DNA from: Micromonospora matsumotoense
GTDB taxonomy: Bacteria > Actinomycetota > Actinomycetes > Mycobacteriales > Micromonosporaceae
DNA: 64,000 nucleotides
Direction: 5' to 3'
NCBI RefSeq assembly: GCF_900091525.1
Contig: NZ_FMCU01000009.1
Location: 186,001-250,000 of the forward strand
The notes under the pieces: generated by a model
Told to the model about the DNA's origin: nothing
Databases searched by the model: none
The model's input: only the letters and a program-made list of their open reading frames with translations
Program-made: the position numbers and the translations under genes
Part shown: positions 51,961 to 61,320 of the stretch, piece by piece
How positions within the stretch are numbered: position 1 is the stretch's first letter
Layout: each line of letters opens with the position of its first letter

Positions 51961-53712
51961 ATGGCTCAACCTGTCACCGACGCCGAGACCGACCAGTTCG
52001 CCCGGCAGCGTCCCAGCCGGATGCCGTACCAGCGCTACCAGCCCTACCACCAGCAGTTCCGGATCGACCTGCCGGACCGCACCTGGCCGACCCGGCACGT
52101 CGAGGTCGCGCCCCGCTGGTGCGCGGTCGACCTGCGCGACGGCAACCAGGCCCTGATCGACCCGATGTCACCGGAGCGCAAGCGCCGGATGTTCCAGCTG
52201 CTGGTGCAGATGGGCTACAAGGAGATCGAGGTCGGCTTCCCCTCGGCCAGCCAGACCGACTTCGACTTCGTCCGGCAGCTCATCGAGCAGGATCTGATCC
52301 CCGAGGACGTCACCATCCAGGTGCTCACCCAGTGCCGGGAGCACCTGATCGAGCGGACCTTCGAGTCGCTGCGCGGCGCGCAACGGGCCATCGTGCACTT
52401 CTACAACTCCACCTCCACGCTCCAGCGTCGGGTGGTCTTCGGCCTGGACCGCGACGGCATCACCGACATCGCCACCCAGGGCGCCCGGCTCTGCCGCAAG
52501 TACGCCGAGATCCACACCCCGGACACCGACATCTACTACGAGTACTCGCCCGAGTCGTACACCGGCACGGAGCTGGAGTACGCGGTGGAGGTGTGCGGCA
52601 AGGTCATCGAGGTGATCGACCCCACCCCGGACCGCAAGCTGATCATCAACCTGCCGGCCACCGTCGAGATGGCCACCCCCAACGTGTACGCCGACTCGAT
52701 CGAGTGGATGCACCGGCACCTGCCCCGCCGGGACAGCCTGGTGCTGAGCCTGCACCCGCACAACGACCGGGGCACCGGGGTCGCCGCCGCCGAGCTGGGC
52801 CTGCTGGCCGGCGCGGACCGGATCGAGGGCTGCCTGTTCGGCAACGGTGAGCGCACCGGCAACGTCGACCTGGTCACCCTGGGCCTCAACCTCTTCTCCC
52901 AGGGCATCGACCCGATGATCGATTTCTCGCACATCGACGAGGTCAAGCGGGCCGTCGAGTACTGCAACCAGCTGCCCGTGCACGAGCGCCACCCGTACGC
53001 CGGCGACCTGGTCTACACCGCCTTCTCCGGCTCCCACCAGGACGCCATCAAGAAGGGCTTCGACGCCCTGACCAGGGACGCCGGGGCGGCCGGGGTGCCG
53101 ATCGACGAGTTCACCTGGGCGGTGCCCTACCTGCCGATCGACCCCAAGGACCTGGGCCGCACCTACGAGGCGGTCATCCGGGTCAACTCGCAGTCCGGCA
53201 AGGGCGGCGTCGCGTACATCATGAAGACCGAGCACCAGCTCGACCTGCCGCGCCGGCTCCAGATCGAATTCTCCGGCGTCGTCCAGCAGGTCACCGACCA
53301 CGACGGTGGCGAGGTCGAGCCGGGCACCATGTGGCAGATCTTCGCCCGCAACTACCTGCTCGACCACCAGGTCGACCCGGCCGTCACGCTGGCCGGCTAC
53401 ACGATCGGCACCGTCGACGGCAAGGTCGAGATCGAGGCCCAGGTGGTCGTCGACGGCGCGGCGCGCACCCTCACCGCCGTCGGCAACGGCCCCATCGACG
53501 CGTACGTCAACGCGCTCCACTCGGTGGGCGTGGCGGTCCGCGTGCTGGACTACCACGAGCACGCCCTCTCCTCGGGCGGCGACGCCCAGGCCGCCGCCTA
53601 CGTGGAGTGCGACATCAACGGCCAGACCGTGTGGGGCGTCGGCACCGACCCCAACATCGTCACCGCCTCCATCAAGGCCGTCACCAGCGCCACCAACCGC
53701 ACCCGGCACTGA
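51961..53712 (+). CDS. leuA: 2-Isopropylmalate synthase
   Basis: A 583-residue enzyme that condenses acetyl-CoA with 2-oxoisovalerate, first step of leucine synthesis. Catalytic domain: VDLRDGNQALIDPMS (Arg-Asp and metal Asp), LSLHPHNDRGTG (metal HxH) and CLFGNGERTGNVDL. The C-terminal third is the LeuA regulatory domain (GTVDGKVEIEAQVVVDG, VGNGPIDAYVNAL, DYHEHALSSGGDAQAAAYVE), the site of leucine feedback. The length is that of the actinobacterial/yeast-like IPMS2 type. ATG 51961 follows GGGAG. Confidence 0.96.
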   Translation: MAQPVTDAETDQFARQRPSRMPYQRYQPYHQQFRIDLPDRTWPTRHVEVAPRWCAVDLRDGNQALIDPMSPERKRRMFQLLVQMGYKEIEVGFPSASQTDFDFVRQLIEQDLIPEDVTIQVLTQCREHLIERTFESLRGAQRAIVHFYNSTSTLQRRVVFGLDRDGITDIATQGARLCRKYAEIHTPDTDIYYEYSPESYTGTELEYAVEVCGKVIEVIDPTPDRKLIINLPATVEMATPNVYADSIEWMHRHLPRRDSLVLSLHPHNDRGTGVAAAELGLLAGADRIEGCLFGNGERTGNVDLVTLGLNLFSQGIDPMIDFSHIDEVKRAVEYCNQLPVHERHPYAGDLVYTAFSGSHQDAIKKGFDALTRDAGAAGVPIDEFTWAVPYLPIDPKDLGRTYEAVIRVNSQSGKGGVAYIMKTEHQLDLPRRLQIEFSGVVQQVTDHDGGEVEPGTMWQIFARNYLLDHQVDPAVTLAGYTIGTVDGKVEIEAQVVVDGAARTLTAVGNGPIDAYVNALHSVGVAVRVLDYHEHALSSGGDAQAAAYVECDINGQTVWGVGTDPNIVTASIKAVTSATNRTRH

Positions 53713-53720
53713 TCGCACGA

Positions 53721-53772
53721 CCCGGGGCTCGTGGTCGTCGCCGGACGATCCCGGATCACCACGAGCCCCGGG
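53721..53772. terminator. Long hairpin between leuA and the convergent pump gene
   Basis: A perfect 15-bp stem (53721-53735 with 53758-53772) with a 22-base loop, nine bases after leuA. It could serve both directions. Confidence 0.75.
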
Positions 53773-53899
53773 CCGGCTGCCGGTCCTTGGCGGCACGGCC
53801 GACCGCGCCCACCCCCGCCACCGGCCGGCCACCCCGCCGCGCTCGGCCACCCCGCCGCGCCCATCCCGCCACGGGCCGGCCACCCGACGCTCTCGCCCG

Positions 53900-55363
53900 C
53901 TACGCGCCCCTGGTCGACGGCGCGGCCCGACCCGGCGCGCGGTCCGGGGACGGCGGACGGTGGACCAGCAGGGCGGCCAGCAGCGCGCCGCCGAGCAACA
54001 GCCCGGCGCACCAGGCCATCGCGCCCCGGAACGCGTCGGTGAGGGCGGTCGCCTGCTCGTAGCCGCTGCCGGACAGACCCACCAGCAGCGGCAGCGCGGC
54101 CACCGCCAGCAGGCCACCGGTGCGGGACGCGGCGTTGTTGAAGCCGCTGGCCACCCCGGCGAACCGGTCCGCCACGGCGGCCAGCACCGACGCGGTCAAC
54201 GGCGCCACCACCAGGGTCAGCCCGATCCCGAACAGCAGCACCCCGGGCAGCACGTCCCACCAGTACGACGCCCCCGGCCCGACCCGGCGCAGCAGCAACA
54301 GACCACCGGCGGCGGCGACCGGGCCGACGGTCAGCAGCAGCCGGGGGCCGATCCGCGCCGACAGCGCCCCGGCCCGCGCCGAACCGAGCAGCAGCAGCAC
54401 CGTCATCGGCACGGTGGCCAGCCCGGTCCGCAGCGCCGACCAACCGACGACGTTCTGCAGGTAGACGGAGAGGAAGAAGGTGAACCCGCTCAGCGCGGCG
54501 TAGACCAGCACGGTGAAGACGTTCAGCACCGAGAAGAGCCGGCTGCCGAAGAGCGTGGTGGGCAGCATCGCCCCCTCGCCCCGATGCCGCTCCAGCAGCA
54601 CGAACGAGACTGCGGCGAGGACACCGACGCCGGCGGCGAGCAGCACCGACCAGGAGCCGACCCCGCGTACCGGGGCGTCGATGAGGGCGTAGGTGAGCCC
54701 GGCCAGGGCCAGCGCGCCGAGCAGCGCACCGGCGATGTCGAACCGCCGGCCGGCACTGCGGGAGACGTTCTCGTCGCGGCTCTCCGGCACCCAGCGCATC
54801 GCCGCCAGCAGCACGCCGACCGCCAGCGGCAGGTTGATGAAGAAGATCCACCGCCAGGAGAGCGCGTCGACCAGCCAACCCCCGACGAACGGCCCGAGCG
54901 CGGTGGACACGCCGGACAGCCCGGACCAGGTGCCGATCGCCCGACCCCGGTCGTCCGGGTGGAAGCTCGCCTGGAGCACCGACAGCGAACCCGGGGTGAG
55001 CAGCGCCCCGCCCGCGCCCTGGAGGAACCGGGCGGCGATCAACTGGTTGGTGTCCTGGGCGAGGCCGCACAGGACGGAGGCGACCGCGAACCAGACCACT
55101 CCGATCAGGAAGATCCGCCGCCGGCCGAACCGGTCCCCGAGCGACCCACCGAGCAGCACGAAGGCCGCCAGCATCAGCGCGTACCCGTTGACCGTCCACT
55201 GGAGACCGGCCACGGTGGCGTCGAGGTCCGCACCCAGGCGGGGTAGTGCCACGTTGACCACGGTGCTGTCCAGGAACACCATGCCGGAGGCGAGAATCGC
55301 CGCGAGCAGCGTCCCCCGTCCGGCCGTAGTACGGATACGGAGCGCGTGAGCGGGTGCCGTCAT
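53900..55363 (-). CDS. DHA2-type drug:H+ antiporter (MFS)
   Basis: A 487-residue, 14-helix efflux pump of the EmrB/QacA group. Motif D1 in FLDSTVVNVALPRLG, motif A in LLGGSLGDRFGRRRIFLIG, motif C region in GPFVGGWLVDALSWRWIFFINLP, and AARFLQGAGGALLTPGSLSVL are all present. ATG 55363 gives the normal short N-terminus. The last residues (VHRPPSPDRAPGRAAPS) are disordered. It is divergent from the nuclease gene, with no local regulator. Confidence 0.93.
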   Translation of the reverse strand: MTAPAHALRIRTTAGRGTLLAAILASGMVFLDSTVVNVALPRLGADLDATVAGLQWTVNGYALMLAAFVLLGGSLGDRFGRRRIFLIGVVWFAVASVLCGLAQDTNQLIAARFLQGAGGALLTPGSLSVLQASFHPDDRGRAIGTWSGLSGVSTALGPFVGGWLVDALSWRWIFFINLPLAVGVLLAAMRWVPESRDENVSRSAGRRFDIAGALLGALALAGLTYALIDAPVRGVGSWSVLLAAGVGVLAAVSFVLLERHRGEGAMLPTTLFGSRLFSVLNVFTVLVYAALSGFTFFLSVYLQNVVGWSALRTGLATVPMTVLLLLGSARAGALSARIGPRLLLTVGPVAAAGGLLLLRRVGPGASYWWDVLPGVLLFGIGLTLVVAPLTASVLAAVADRFAGVASGFNNAASRTGGLLAVAALPLLVGLSGSGYEQATALTDAFRGAMAWCAGLLLGGALLAALLVHRPPSPDRAPGRAAPSTRGA

Positions 55364-55469
55364 GGGTACCAATCTGCACGCCCGCATCCGGAGACGCCAC
55401 GAAACGCAGAAACCGTGCTTGGGTACTGTGCGGGATCGCCGGAAGCCGCAAGCTGGAGAGGTGTCGTCT

Positions 55470-56129
55470 GTGCGTACCAGATCAGGAGGCCGCGTGGCGG
55501 TGGCGGCGGCCCTTGCCGCGCTGCTCGCCTTCGGCGCGGGTGGTTGTGACGTCTCGGTGGCCGAGCCGGAGGCGCCACCAGGCAACGCCGGCAACGTGGG
55601 TGAGCAGCTCTCGGAGCTGACCGTCGCCGAGGCCGGTTCGATGAAGGGCTACAGCCGGAACCGCTTCCCGCACTGGCGGGACACCGGCAAGAACTGTGAC
55701 GTCCGGGACAGCGTGCTCCAGCGGGACGGGAAGGACATCCGCCTCTCCGGCTGCAACGTGGTCGGCGGGCGGTGGGAGAGCGTCTATGACGGGCGGACCT
55801 TCACCGACCCCTCCGACGTGGACATCGACCACATGGTGCCGCTGGCCAACGCGTGGCGGTCCGGCGCGGACGAGTGGGACGACGCCAAGCGCGGCGACTT
55901 CGCCAACGACGTGACCCGGCCGCAGCTCTTCGCGGTCTCCGCCAGCTCCAACCGGTCCAAGGGTGACCAGGACCCGTCGCAGTGGAAACCGCCGAACCGC
56001 GCCTACTGGTGCACCTACGCGGAACACTGGGTAGCGGTCAAGCACCACTGGCGGTTGACGGTGACCAGCGCCGAGAAGACCGCCATCAGCGACATGTTGG
56101 GGGGGTGCACATGGGCGGGCAAGCGCTGA
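55470..56129 (+). CDS. Secreted HNH endonuclease
   Basis: A 219-residue exported nuclease. The signal segment RVAVAAALAALLAFGAGGCD ends in a Cys that may be lipidated. The HNH core is VDIDHMVPLANAWRSGADEW (DH as metal/acid-base), then NDVTRPQLFAVSASSNRSKGDQDP (N and K) and YWCTYAEHWVAVKHHW. This GmrSD/DUF1524-related family is common in actinomycete secretomes and degrades DNA outside the cell. GGAGAGG lies eight bases before GTG 55470; GTG 55461 is an alternative. Confidence 0.88.
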   Translation: MRTRSGGRVAVAAALAALLAFGAGGCDVSVAEPEAPPGNAGNVGEQLSELTVAEAGSMKGYSRNRFPHWRDTGKNCDVRDSVLQRDGKDIRLSGCNVVGGRWESVYDGRTFTDPSDVDIDHMVPLANAWRSGADEWDDAKRGDFANDVTRPQLFAVSASSNRSKGDQDPSQWKPPNRAYWCTYAEHWVAVKHHWRLTVTSAEKTAISDMLGGCTWAGKR

Positions 56130-56533
56130 CACCGGCCGACCCGGACGGTACCGACGCCGGAACCGACCCGGCCACACCGGCGGATGGGGCGGCCACCGCC
56201 GGGATGACCGCCGACGGCCGACCCGCCGGGTCGGCCGAGGTGCCCGGCGCGGGGATGACCGCCGACGCGGGTGGCACGGGTACGCCCCGCGAGCTGACCG
56301 CCGACCTGGTCGCCGGTCCCGGCGGGGTGATGACCGACGAGGTCGGCGTGGTGACCGGCGAGTTGACCCTGAAGACCCGGTACGCCGACGGCCAGGTCAC
56401 CCTCGCCGTCCAGTACAAGGACGCCGACGAGTGGTACGCGGTGACCGGCGCGGCCGCCAAGCTGGCCGACCCGGCCGGCCTGGACGCCGTGCACACCGTC
56501 GCGGTCGCCCTGCTGCACCGCCCCGAGGGCTGA
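56111..56533 (+). CDS. Small acidic protein, unknown
   Basis: A 140-residue protein. The N-terminal half is a low-complexity Asp/Gly/Ala/Pro region; the C-terminal half (VVTGELTLKTRYADGQVTLA, VQYKDADEWYAVTG, AVHTVAVALLHRPEG) looks like a small beta-sheet domain. GGGGGGG lies five bases before ATG 56111, inside the end of the nuclease gene (19-base overlap). The coupling suggests it goes with the nuclease, perhaps as an inhibitor or intracellular partner; that is only a guess. Confidence 0.65.
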   Translation: MGGQALTPADPDGTDAGTDPATPADGAATAGMTADGRPAGSAEVPGAGMTADAGGTGTPRELTADLVAGPGGVMTDEVGVVTGELTLKTRYADGQVTLAVQYKDADEWYAVTGAAAKLADPAGLDAVHTVAVALLHRPEG

Positions 56534-56655
56534 CCCGCCCCGGCAGCGGACCGGCCGGCGTTCCCCGGCCGGTCCCGGGAGATCACCGCCGCTGCGGCCG
56601 CACCTCCGGCGGCCCGCGCACGTCCTACCGGCCGCCCGATCGGCGGAGCGCATGA

Positions 56656-56693
56656 CGAGGGCACCCTTCCCGCGCTCGGGAAAAGGGCCCTCG
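56656..56693. terminator. Terminator at the end of the oligopeptide ABC operon
   Basis: CGAGGGC (56656-56662) pairs with GCCCTCG (56687-56693), with an inner TTCCC/GGGAA pairing. It lies 9 bases past the stop of the last ABC gene. Confidence 0.65.
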
Positions 56694-56701
56694 CCGGCTG
56701 C

Positions 56702-58021
56702 TCACAGGGTGGGGATCAGCTCACCGGTGTCGCCCGGTGCCCCGCCGTCGTCCGGCCGGACCAGCTCCGGCTCCACCTCGTGCGGGCGGACCCGCCCGGC
56801 GGCGATGTCCTCGGCGAAGTGGCAGGCCACCCGGTGTCCGCCGACGACGTCGCGCAGCGCCGGACGCTCGTCGACGCAGCGGGTCGGCTGCGCCCACGGG
56901 CACCGGGTGTGGAACCGGCAACCGGGCGGCGGGTTGGTGGGCGAGGGCAGGTCCCCGGCGAGCAGGATCCGCTCCCGCCGGTCCTCCACCAGCGGGTCCG
57001 GCACCGGCACCGCCGACATCAACGCCCTGGTGTACGGGTGCATCGGCTCCCGGTAGAGGTCGTCGCTGGACGCCTCCTCCACCAGCCCACCCAGATACAT
57101 CACCCCGACCGTGTCGGCGATGTGCCGGACCACCGCCAGGTCGTGCGCGATGATCAGGTACGTCAGCCCGCGCTCGTTCTGCAGGTCCTCCAGCAGGTTG
57201 AGCACCTGGGCCTGGATCGACACGTCCAGGGCGGAGACCGGCTCGTCGGCGACGATCAGATCCGGGTCGAGGACCAGCGCACGGGCGATCCCGATGCGCT
57301 GCCGCTGCCCGCCGGAGAACTCGTGCGGGTACTTGCTCAACGCCGACGCGGACAGGCCGACGGCCTCCAGGGTCTCCCGCAGTCGCCGGTTCGTCGCCTC
57401 CCGGTCGTCGGCCAGCCCGTGCGCCTTGAGCCCCTCCACCAGCAGCGACTCCACCGACTGCCGGGGGTCGAGGCTGGACAGCGGGTCCTGGAAGATCATC
57501 TGCATCCGGCGGCGGGCCGTGCGCATCGACTCGCCCTTGAGCGCGCGCACGTCGGTGCCGTCGAAGACGATCTCACCGTCGGTCGGCTCGATCAGCCGCA
57601 GCAGACCCCGGCCGAGCGTCGACTTGCCACAACCCGACTCGCCGACCAGCCCGTACGTCTCACCCGCGTTGATCGACAGCGAGACGCCGTCGACCGCGTA
57701 GACATATCCGACGGTACGGTCGAAGAGCAGGCCGCTCTTGATCGGGAAGTGCACCTTGACGTCGCGCAGCTCGATCAGCGGGCGCTCCCGCCCCGCCGCG
57801 TCGCCCGCCCCGGCCTGCCCGGCCTCCGCCTCGCCCTGACCGGTCTCCGTTCTCGGCGGCCCGGTCACGGCGTCATCCGTGCCCGGCCGCGGGGTCGCGG
57901 CGTCATCCGTGCCCGGCCGCGGGGTCGCGGCCTCGTCCATGCCCGGCCGCGGGGTCGCGGCGTCGTCCATGCCCGGCCGCGGGGTCGCGGCGTCGTTCTC
58001 CGGTCCGGTCCGCTCGGTCAC
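56702..58021 (-). CDS. Oligopeptide ABC transporter ATPase (OppF/DppF type)
   Basis: A 439-residue ABC ATPase, last gene of the operon. Walker A GLVGESGCGKSTLGRGLL, Q-loop MIFQDPLSSLDPRQ, signature FSGGQRQRIGIARAL, Walker B LIVADEPVSALD and switch IAHDLAVV are intact. The C-terminal oligopeptide domain has PPGCRFHTRCPWAQPTRC, whose Cys may bind an iron-sulfur cluster. Unusually, the first 80 residues are low-complexity, with four 10-residue repeats (AATPRPGxDD). GTG 58021 overlaps the previous stop (GTGA). Confidence 0.93.
   Translation of the reverse strand: MTERTGPENDAATPRPGMDDAATPRPGMDEAATPRPGTDDAATPRPGTDDAVTGPPRTETGQGEAEAGQAGAGDAAGRERPLIELRDVKVHFPIKSGLLFDRTVGYVYAVDGVSLSINAGETYGLVGESGCGKSTLGRGLLRLIEPTDGEIVFDGTDVRALKGESMRTARRRMQMIFQDPLSSLDPRQSVESLLVEGLKAHGLADDREATNRRLRETLEAVGLSASALSKYPHEFSGGQRQRIGIARALVLDPDLIVADEPVSALDVSIQAQVLNLLEDLQNERGLTYLIIAHDLAVVRHIADTVGVMYLGGLVEEASSDDLYREPMHPYTRALMSAVPVPDPLVEDRRERILLAGDLPSPTNPPPGCRFHTRCPWAQPTRCVDERPALRDVVGGHRVACHFAEDIAAGRVRPHEVEPELVRPDDGGAPGDTGELIPTL
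57871..57990. repeat. Four 30-bp tandem repeats inside the OppF-type gene
   Basis: Units at 57871, 57901, 57931 and 57961, each with GCCCGGCCGCGGGGTCGCGG; the first two are identical. They keep frame and encode the DAATPRPG repeats at the N-terminus. Confidence 0.9.
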
Positions 58022-59004
58022 GGCACCGCCACCTCCTCCGAAACGGGGTTGTTGCACCGCAGGTCGCCGCCGGAGGCGGTGGGCTCCAACGGCGGCGGGC
58101 CGTCCAGGCAGGCGTCCACCACGTTGTCGCAGCGCGGCGCGAAGGCGCAGCCCTCGACCCACGGGATGTTGTCGGCCACCGAACCACGGATCGCGTGCAG
58201 CCGCTCGCCCCGCGGCGAGTCGAGCCGGGGCACCGAGCTGAGCAACCCGTGCGTGTACGGGTGCCGGGGTCGGGCGAACAGCTCGTGCCGGGCGGCCCGT
58301 TCCACCACCCTGCCGCCGTAGAGCACGTTGACCGTGTCGCAGAGACCGGCCACCACCCCGAGATCGTGCGTGATCATGATGAGCGCGGTGCCGGTCTCGT
58401 CGACCAGTTGCTTGAGCAGGGTGAGGATCTGCGCCTGGATGGTGACGTCCAGCGCGGTCGTCGGCTCGTCCGCGATCAGCAGCCGGGGCTTGCAGGCCAG
58501 CGCGATCGCGATCAGGGCCCGCTGCCGCATGCCGCCGGAGATCTGGTGCGGGAACTCCGTCAGCCGCCGGTCCGGGTCCGGGATGCCGACCGCGTCGAGC
58601 AGTTCCCGGGCCTCCCGCAGCGCCTTGCGCCGGGCCATCCCCCGGTGCCGCTCCAGCACCTCGGCGACCTGCACCCCGATCGGGATGACCGGGTTCAGCG
58701 AGGAGAGCGGGTCCTGGAAGATCATGCCGATGTCCCGACCCCGCCGGTCCCGCAGGTCGTCCGGGCGGAGCCCGAGCAGGTCGGTGCCCTCGAAGAGCAC
58801 CTCGCCGGTGACCCGGTTGCCCCGCTTCGGGAGCAGCCCCATGATCGCCAGACTGGTCACGCTCTTGCCGCAGCCGGACTCGCCGACCAGGCCGACGGTC
58901 TGCCCCGGCTCCACCGTGAAACTGACCTGGTCGACCGCCGTGAACGGCCGCTCGCCCCGGCGCTGGAACACCACGCTCAGATCGCGTACGTCGAGCAGGC
59001 TCAT
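58018..59004 (-). CDS. Oligopeptide ABC transporter ATPase (OppD/DppD type)
   Basis: A 328-residue ABC ATPase. Walker A LVGESGCGKSVTSLAIMGLL, Q-loop IFQDPLSSLNPVI, signature ISGGMRQRALIAIAL, Walker B LLIADEPTTALD, switch ITHDLGVV, and the C-terminal VEGCAFAPRCDNVVDAC cluster. It pairs with the OppF-type protein as the two nucleotide-binding subunits. ATG 59004 follows a 145-base gap after the permease gene. Confidence 0.94.
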   Translation of the reverse strand: MSLLDVRDLSVVFQRRGERPFTAVDQVSFTVEPGQTVGLVGESGCGKSVTSLAIMGLLPKRGNRVTGEVLFEGTDLLGLRPDDLRDRRGRDIGMIFQDPLSSLNPVIPIGVQVAEVLERHRGMARRKALREARELLDAVGIPDPDRRLTEFPHQISGGMRQRALIAIALACKPRLLIADEPTTALDVTIQAQILTLLKQLVDETGTALIMITHDLGVVAGLCDTVNVLYGGRVVERAARHELFARPRHPYTHGLLSSVPRLDSPRGERLHAIRGSVADNIPWVEGCAFAPRCDNVVDACLDGPPPLEPTASGGDLRCNNPVSEEVAVP

Positions 59005-59149
59005 CGGGTCACTTCCTCACTGTGCTGGTCGTTCGCTCCCGACTGCGGTCGCCGGCCCACCGGGTGCCCGCCCGGTCCGGTGCCGCGGGCCACATCGGCC
59101 CGCCGTACCGTCGCCTGGCCGGACCGCGCACCGACCCACCGCACCGCCG
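59005..59149. other. Gap with a fragment of the intergenic repeat
   Basis: On the minus strand 59046-59029 reads GCAGTCGGGAGCGAACGA, close to the end of the 6623/8355 repeats (GCAGTCGCGAACGA), again just before a gene start. No gene is seen. Confidence 0.45.
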
Positions 59150-60217
59150 TCACCGTCGGTTCTTCGGGTCGATCGCCTCGCGCATGGCCTCACCGAGCAG
59201 GGTGAAGCCGAGCGCGACCACGATGATCGCGAGCGCCGGATAGTAGGCCAGCTCGGGGCGGACCTCGAAGTAGCGCTGGCCGTCCACACCGAGCATCAGC
59301 CCCCACTCGGCCCGGTTGATGTCCGGGTCGCCGAGGCCGAGGAAGGACAGCGCCGCCGCGTCCAGGATCGCCACCGCGAAGGTCAGGGTGGCCTGCACGA
59401 TCACCGCGGTCAGCGAGTTGGGCAGCATGTGCCGCAGGACGATGTTGCGTTCCTTGACGCCCAACGCCCGCGCGGCGAGGACGTGGTCGCTCTCCCGCTG
59501 GGCCAGCATCGAGCCGCGCAGCAGCCGGGCGAAGATCGGCACGCTGACGATCGCCACCGCGAAGATGACCGTCCACTGGCTCGACCGGCTGGCCATCGCG
59601 ACCAGGGTGATCGCCAGCAGCAGGCTGGGCAGCGCCAGCATCACGTCGGTGAGCCGCATCAGCACCACGTCGACCCAGCCGCCGAAGGCACCGGCGACCG
59701 CACCGAGCAGCACGCCCAGGGTGAGGCCGATCAGGGTGGCGAGCACGCCGACGAAGAGGGTCTGCCGGCTGCCGTGGATCATCCGGGAGAAGAAGTCCCG
59801 GCCGAGCGGGTCCGAGCCGAACGGGTGCCCGGCGGTGGCGCCCGGGATGCTGTCCACGGTCAGGTCGCGGGTCAGCTCGTCGAAGCGCTGCACCGGGTCG
59901 TGCGGAGCGATCAGCGGGGCGAAGATCGCCACCAGCACGAAGAGCCCGACGATGACGGCGCCGACGATGGCCACCGGGTTGCGGCGCAGCCGACGCAGCG
60001 CGTCCCGGTAGAGGCTGACCCCACCCGGGTCCGCGGTGGCCCGCGCCAGCTCGTCCAGCCGGGCCCGCTTCCGGTCGCCCAGCCGGCCGATGCTGCGCTC
60101 CCTGTGGCCGGCCGGGCCGTCGCCGGGCTGGCCGGCCGGGTCTTCGGCGGACGTGCCGGCCGGGCTGTCGCCGGTGCGGGGCTTGCCCACGCCGGGGCGG
60201 GTGGTCGGGTCGGTCAT
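59150..60217 (-). CDS. Oligopeptide ABC permease (OppC/DppC type)
   Basis: A 355-residue inner-membrane subunit with six helices. A long charged N-terminal tail (about 75 residues) precedes RRNPVAIVGAVIVGLFVLVA. HPFGSDPLGRDFFSRMIHGSR is the family signature; the EAA loop reads RAL-GVKERNIVLRHMLPNSL and docks to the ATPase. ATG 60217 overlaps the stop of the first permease gene (ATGA). Confidence 0.93.
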   Translation of the reverse strand: MTDPTTRPGVGKPRTGDSPAGTSAEDPAGQPGDGPAGHRERSIGRLGDRKRARLDELARATADPGGVSLYRDALRRLRRNPVAIVGAVIVGLFVLVAIFAPLIAPHDPVQRFDELTRDLTVDSIPGATAGHPFGSDPLGRDFFSRMIHGSRQTLFVGVLATLIGLTLGVLLGAVAGAFGGWVDVVLMRLTDVMLALPSLLLAITLVAMASRSSQWTVIFAVAIVSVPIFARLLRGSMLAQRESDHVLAARALGVKERNIVLRHMLPNSLTAVIVQATLTFAVAILDAAALSFLGLGDPDINRAEWGLMLGVDGQRYFEVRPELAYYPALAIIVVALGFTLLGEAMREAIDPKNRR

Positions 60218-61221
60218 CGCACACGCACCCTCGGGTCGATGAAGGCGTAGGAGAGGTCGACCAGCAGGTTGACCAGCACGAAGACCAACGCGGCGAGCAG
60301 GATGATCGCCTGGAGCACCGGGTAGTCCCGGCCGCCGCTGATCGAGTCGGTGATCAGGGTGCCGAGGCCGCCCCAGTTGTAGACCTTCTCGGTGAGCACC
60401 GCGCCGGAGAGCAGCGCGCCGGTCTGCAGACCGATGGTGGTGACCACCGGCAGCAGGGCGTTGCGCAGGATGTGCCGACCCCGGATGGTGCGGTGCCGCA
60501 GACCCTTCGCCTCGGCGGTCCGTACGTAGTCCTCGTTGAGCACGTCGAGCACGCTGGCCCGGGTGATCCGGACGATCACCGCCAGCGGGATGGTGGCCAG
60601 CGTGATCGCCGGCAGGATCAGGTGCCAGAGCGCGTCGGCGCTGGCGTCGAGCTCCCGGGTGAGCAGGCCGTCCAGGACGTAGAACCCGGTCACTGTGGTG
60701 TTGTCCATCCCGGTGCTGATCCGGCCGGATGGCGGGAACCAGTGGATGTCCTGGGTGAGGACGTCCTTGAGCAGGTAGCCCAGGAAGAAGATGGGGATCG
60801 AGATGCCGAGCAGGGTGCCGGCGATCGTCAGGTTGTCGAGGAGTCGGCCCCGGTAGCGGGCGGCGAGGTAGCCCAGCGGCACGCCCAGACCGACGGCGAT
60901 GATCATGGCGGCGGCGGCCAGTTCGATGGTGGCCGGGAAGGCGCGGGCGATGACGTCGGTCACCGGGTCACCGGAGCGGATCGAGTTGCCCAGGTCCCCG
61001 GTGAGGACCCGCTGCATGAACTTGCCGTACTGCACGAGGATCGGCTGGTCGTAACCGAGGGCCTTGATCAGCAGCGCCCGCCGCTCCGGAGTGGCCCGCT
61101 CGCCGAGCAGCGCCTCGACCGGCCCGCCGGGCAGGTTGCGCAACCAGATGAAGATCAGCGCGGACAGCGCTATCAGCGTCACCACCAGCTGCAGCAGGCG
61201 GCGGACTATGACTCGCAACAT
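60214..61221 (-). CDS. Oligopeptide ABC permease (OppB/DppB type)
   Basis: A 335-residue permease with six helices: VIVRRLLQLVVTLIALSALI at the start, NLPGGPVEALLGERATPE, GDLGNSIRSGDPVTDVI, and the EAA loop EAKGLRHRTIRGRHILRNAL. It forms the channel with the OppC-type subunit. The gene follows the binding-protein gene after a 99-base gap with a hairpin. Confidence 0.94.
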   Translation of the reverse strand: MLRVIVRRLLQLVVTLIALSALIFIWLRNLPGGPVEALLGERATPERRALLIKALGYDQPILVQYGKFMQRVLTGDLGNSIRSGDPVTDVIARAFPATIELAAAAMIIAVGLGVPLGYLAARYRGRLLDNLTIAGTLLGISIPIFFLGYLLKDVLTQDIHWFPPSGRISTGMDNTTVTGFYVLDGLLTRELDASADALWHLILPAITLATIPLAVIVRITRASVLDVLNEDYVRTAEAKGLRHRTIRGRHILRNALLPVVTTIGLQTGALLSGAVLTEKVYNWGGLGTLITDSISGGRDYPVLQAIILLAALVFVLVNLLVDLSYAFIDPRVRVR

Positions 61222-61251
61222 CTCTCACACACCAGACTCTCGATGTTCGCG

Positions 61252-61294
61252 GCATCGGCCCGGGCCGGCACTTGCTCCCGACCCGGGCCGATGC
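61252..61294 (-). terminator. Hairpin between binding-protein and permease genes
   Basis: A perfect 13-bp stem (61252-61264 with 61282-61294) with a 17-base loop. Such intra-operon hairpins usually stabilise or partly end the binding-protein message so that more of it is made than of the permeases. Confidence 0.7.
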
Positions 61295-61320
61295 ACGCCT
61301 ACGGCGTCAGCCGACGGACG

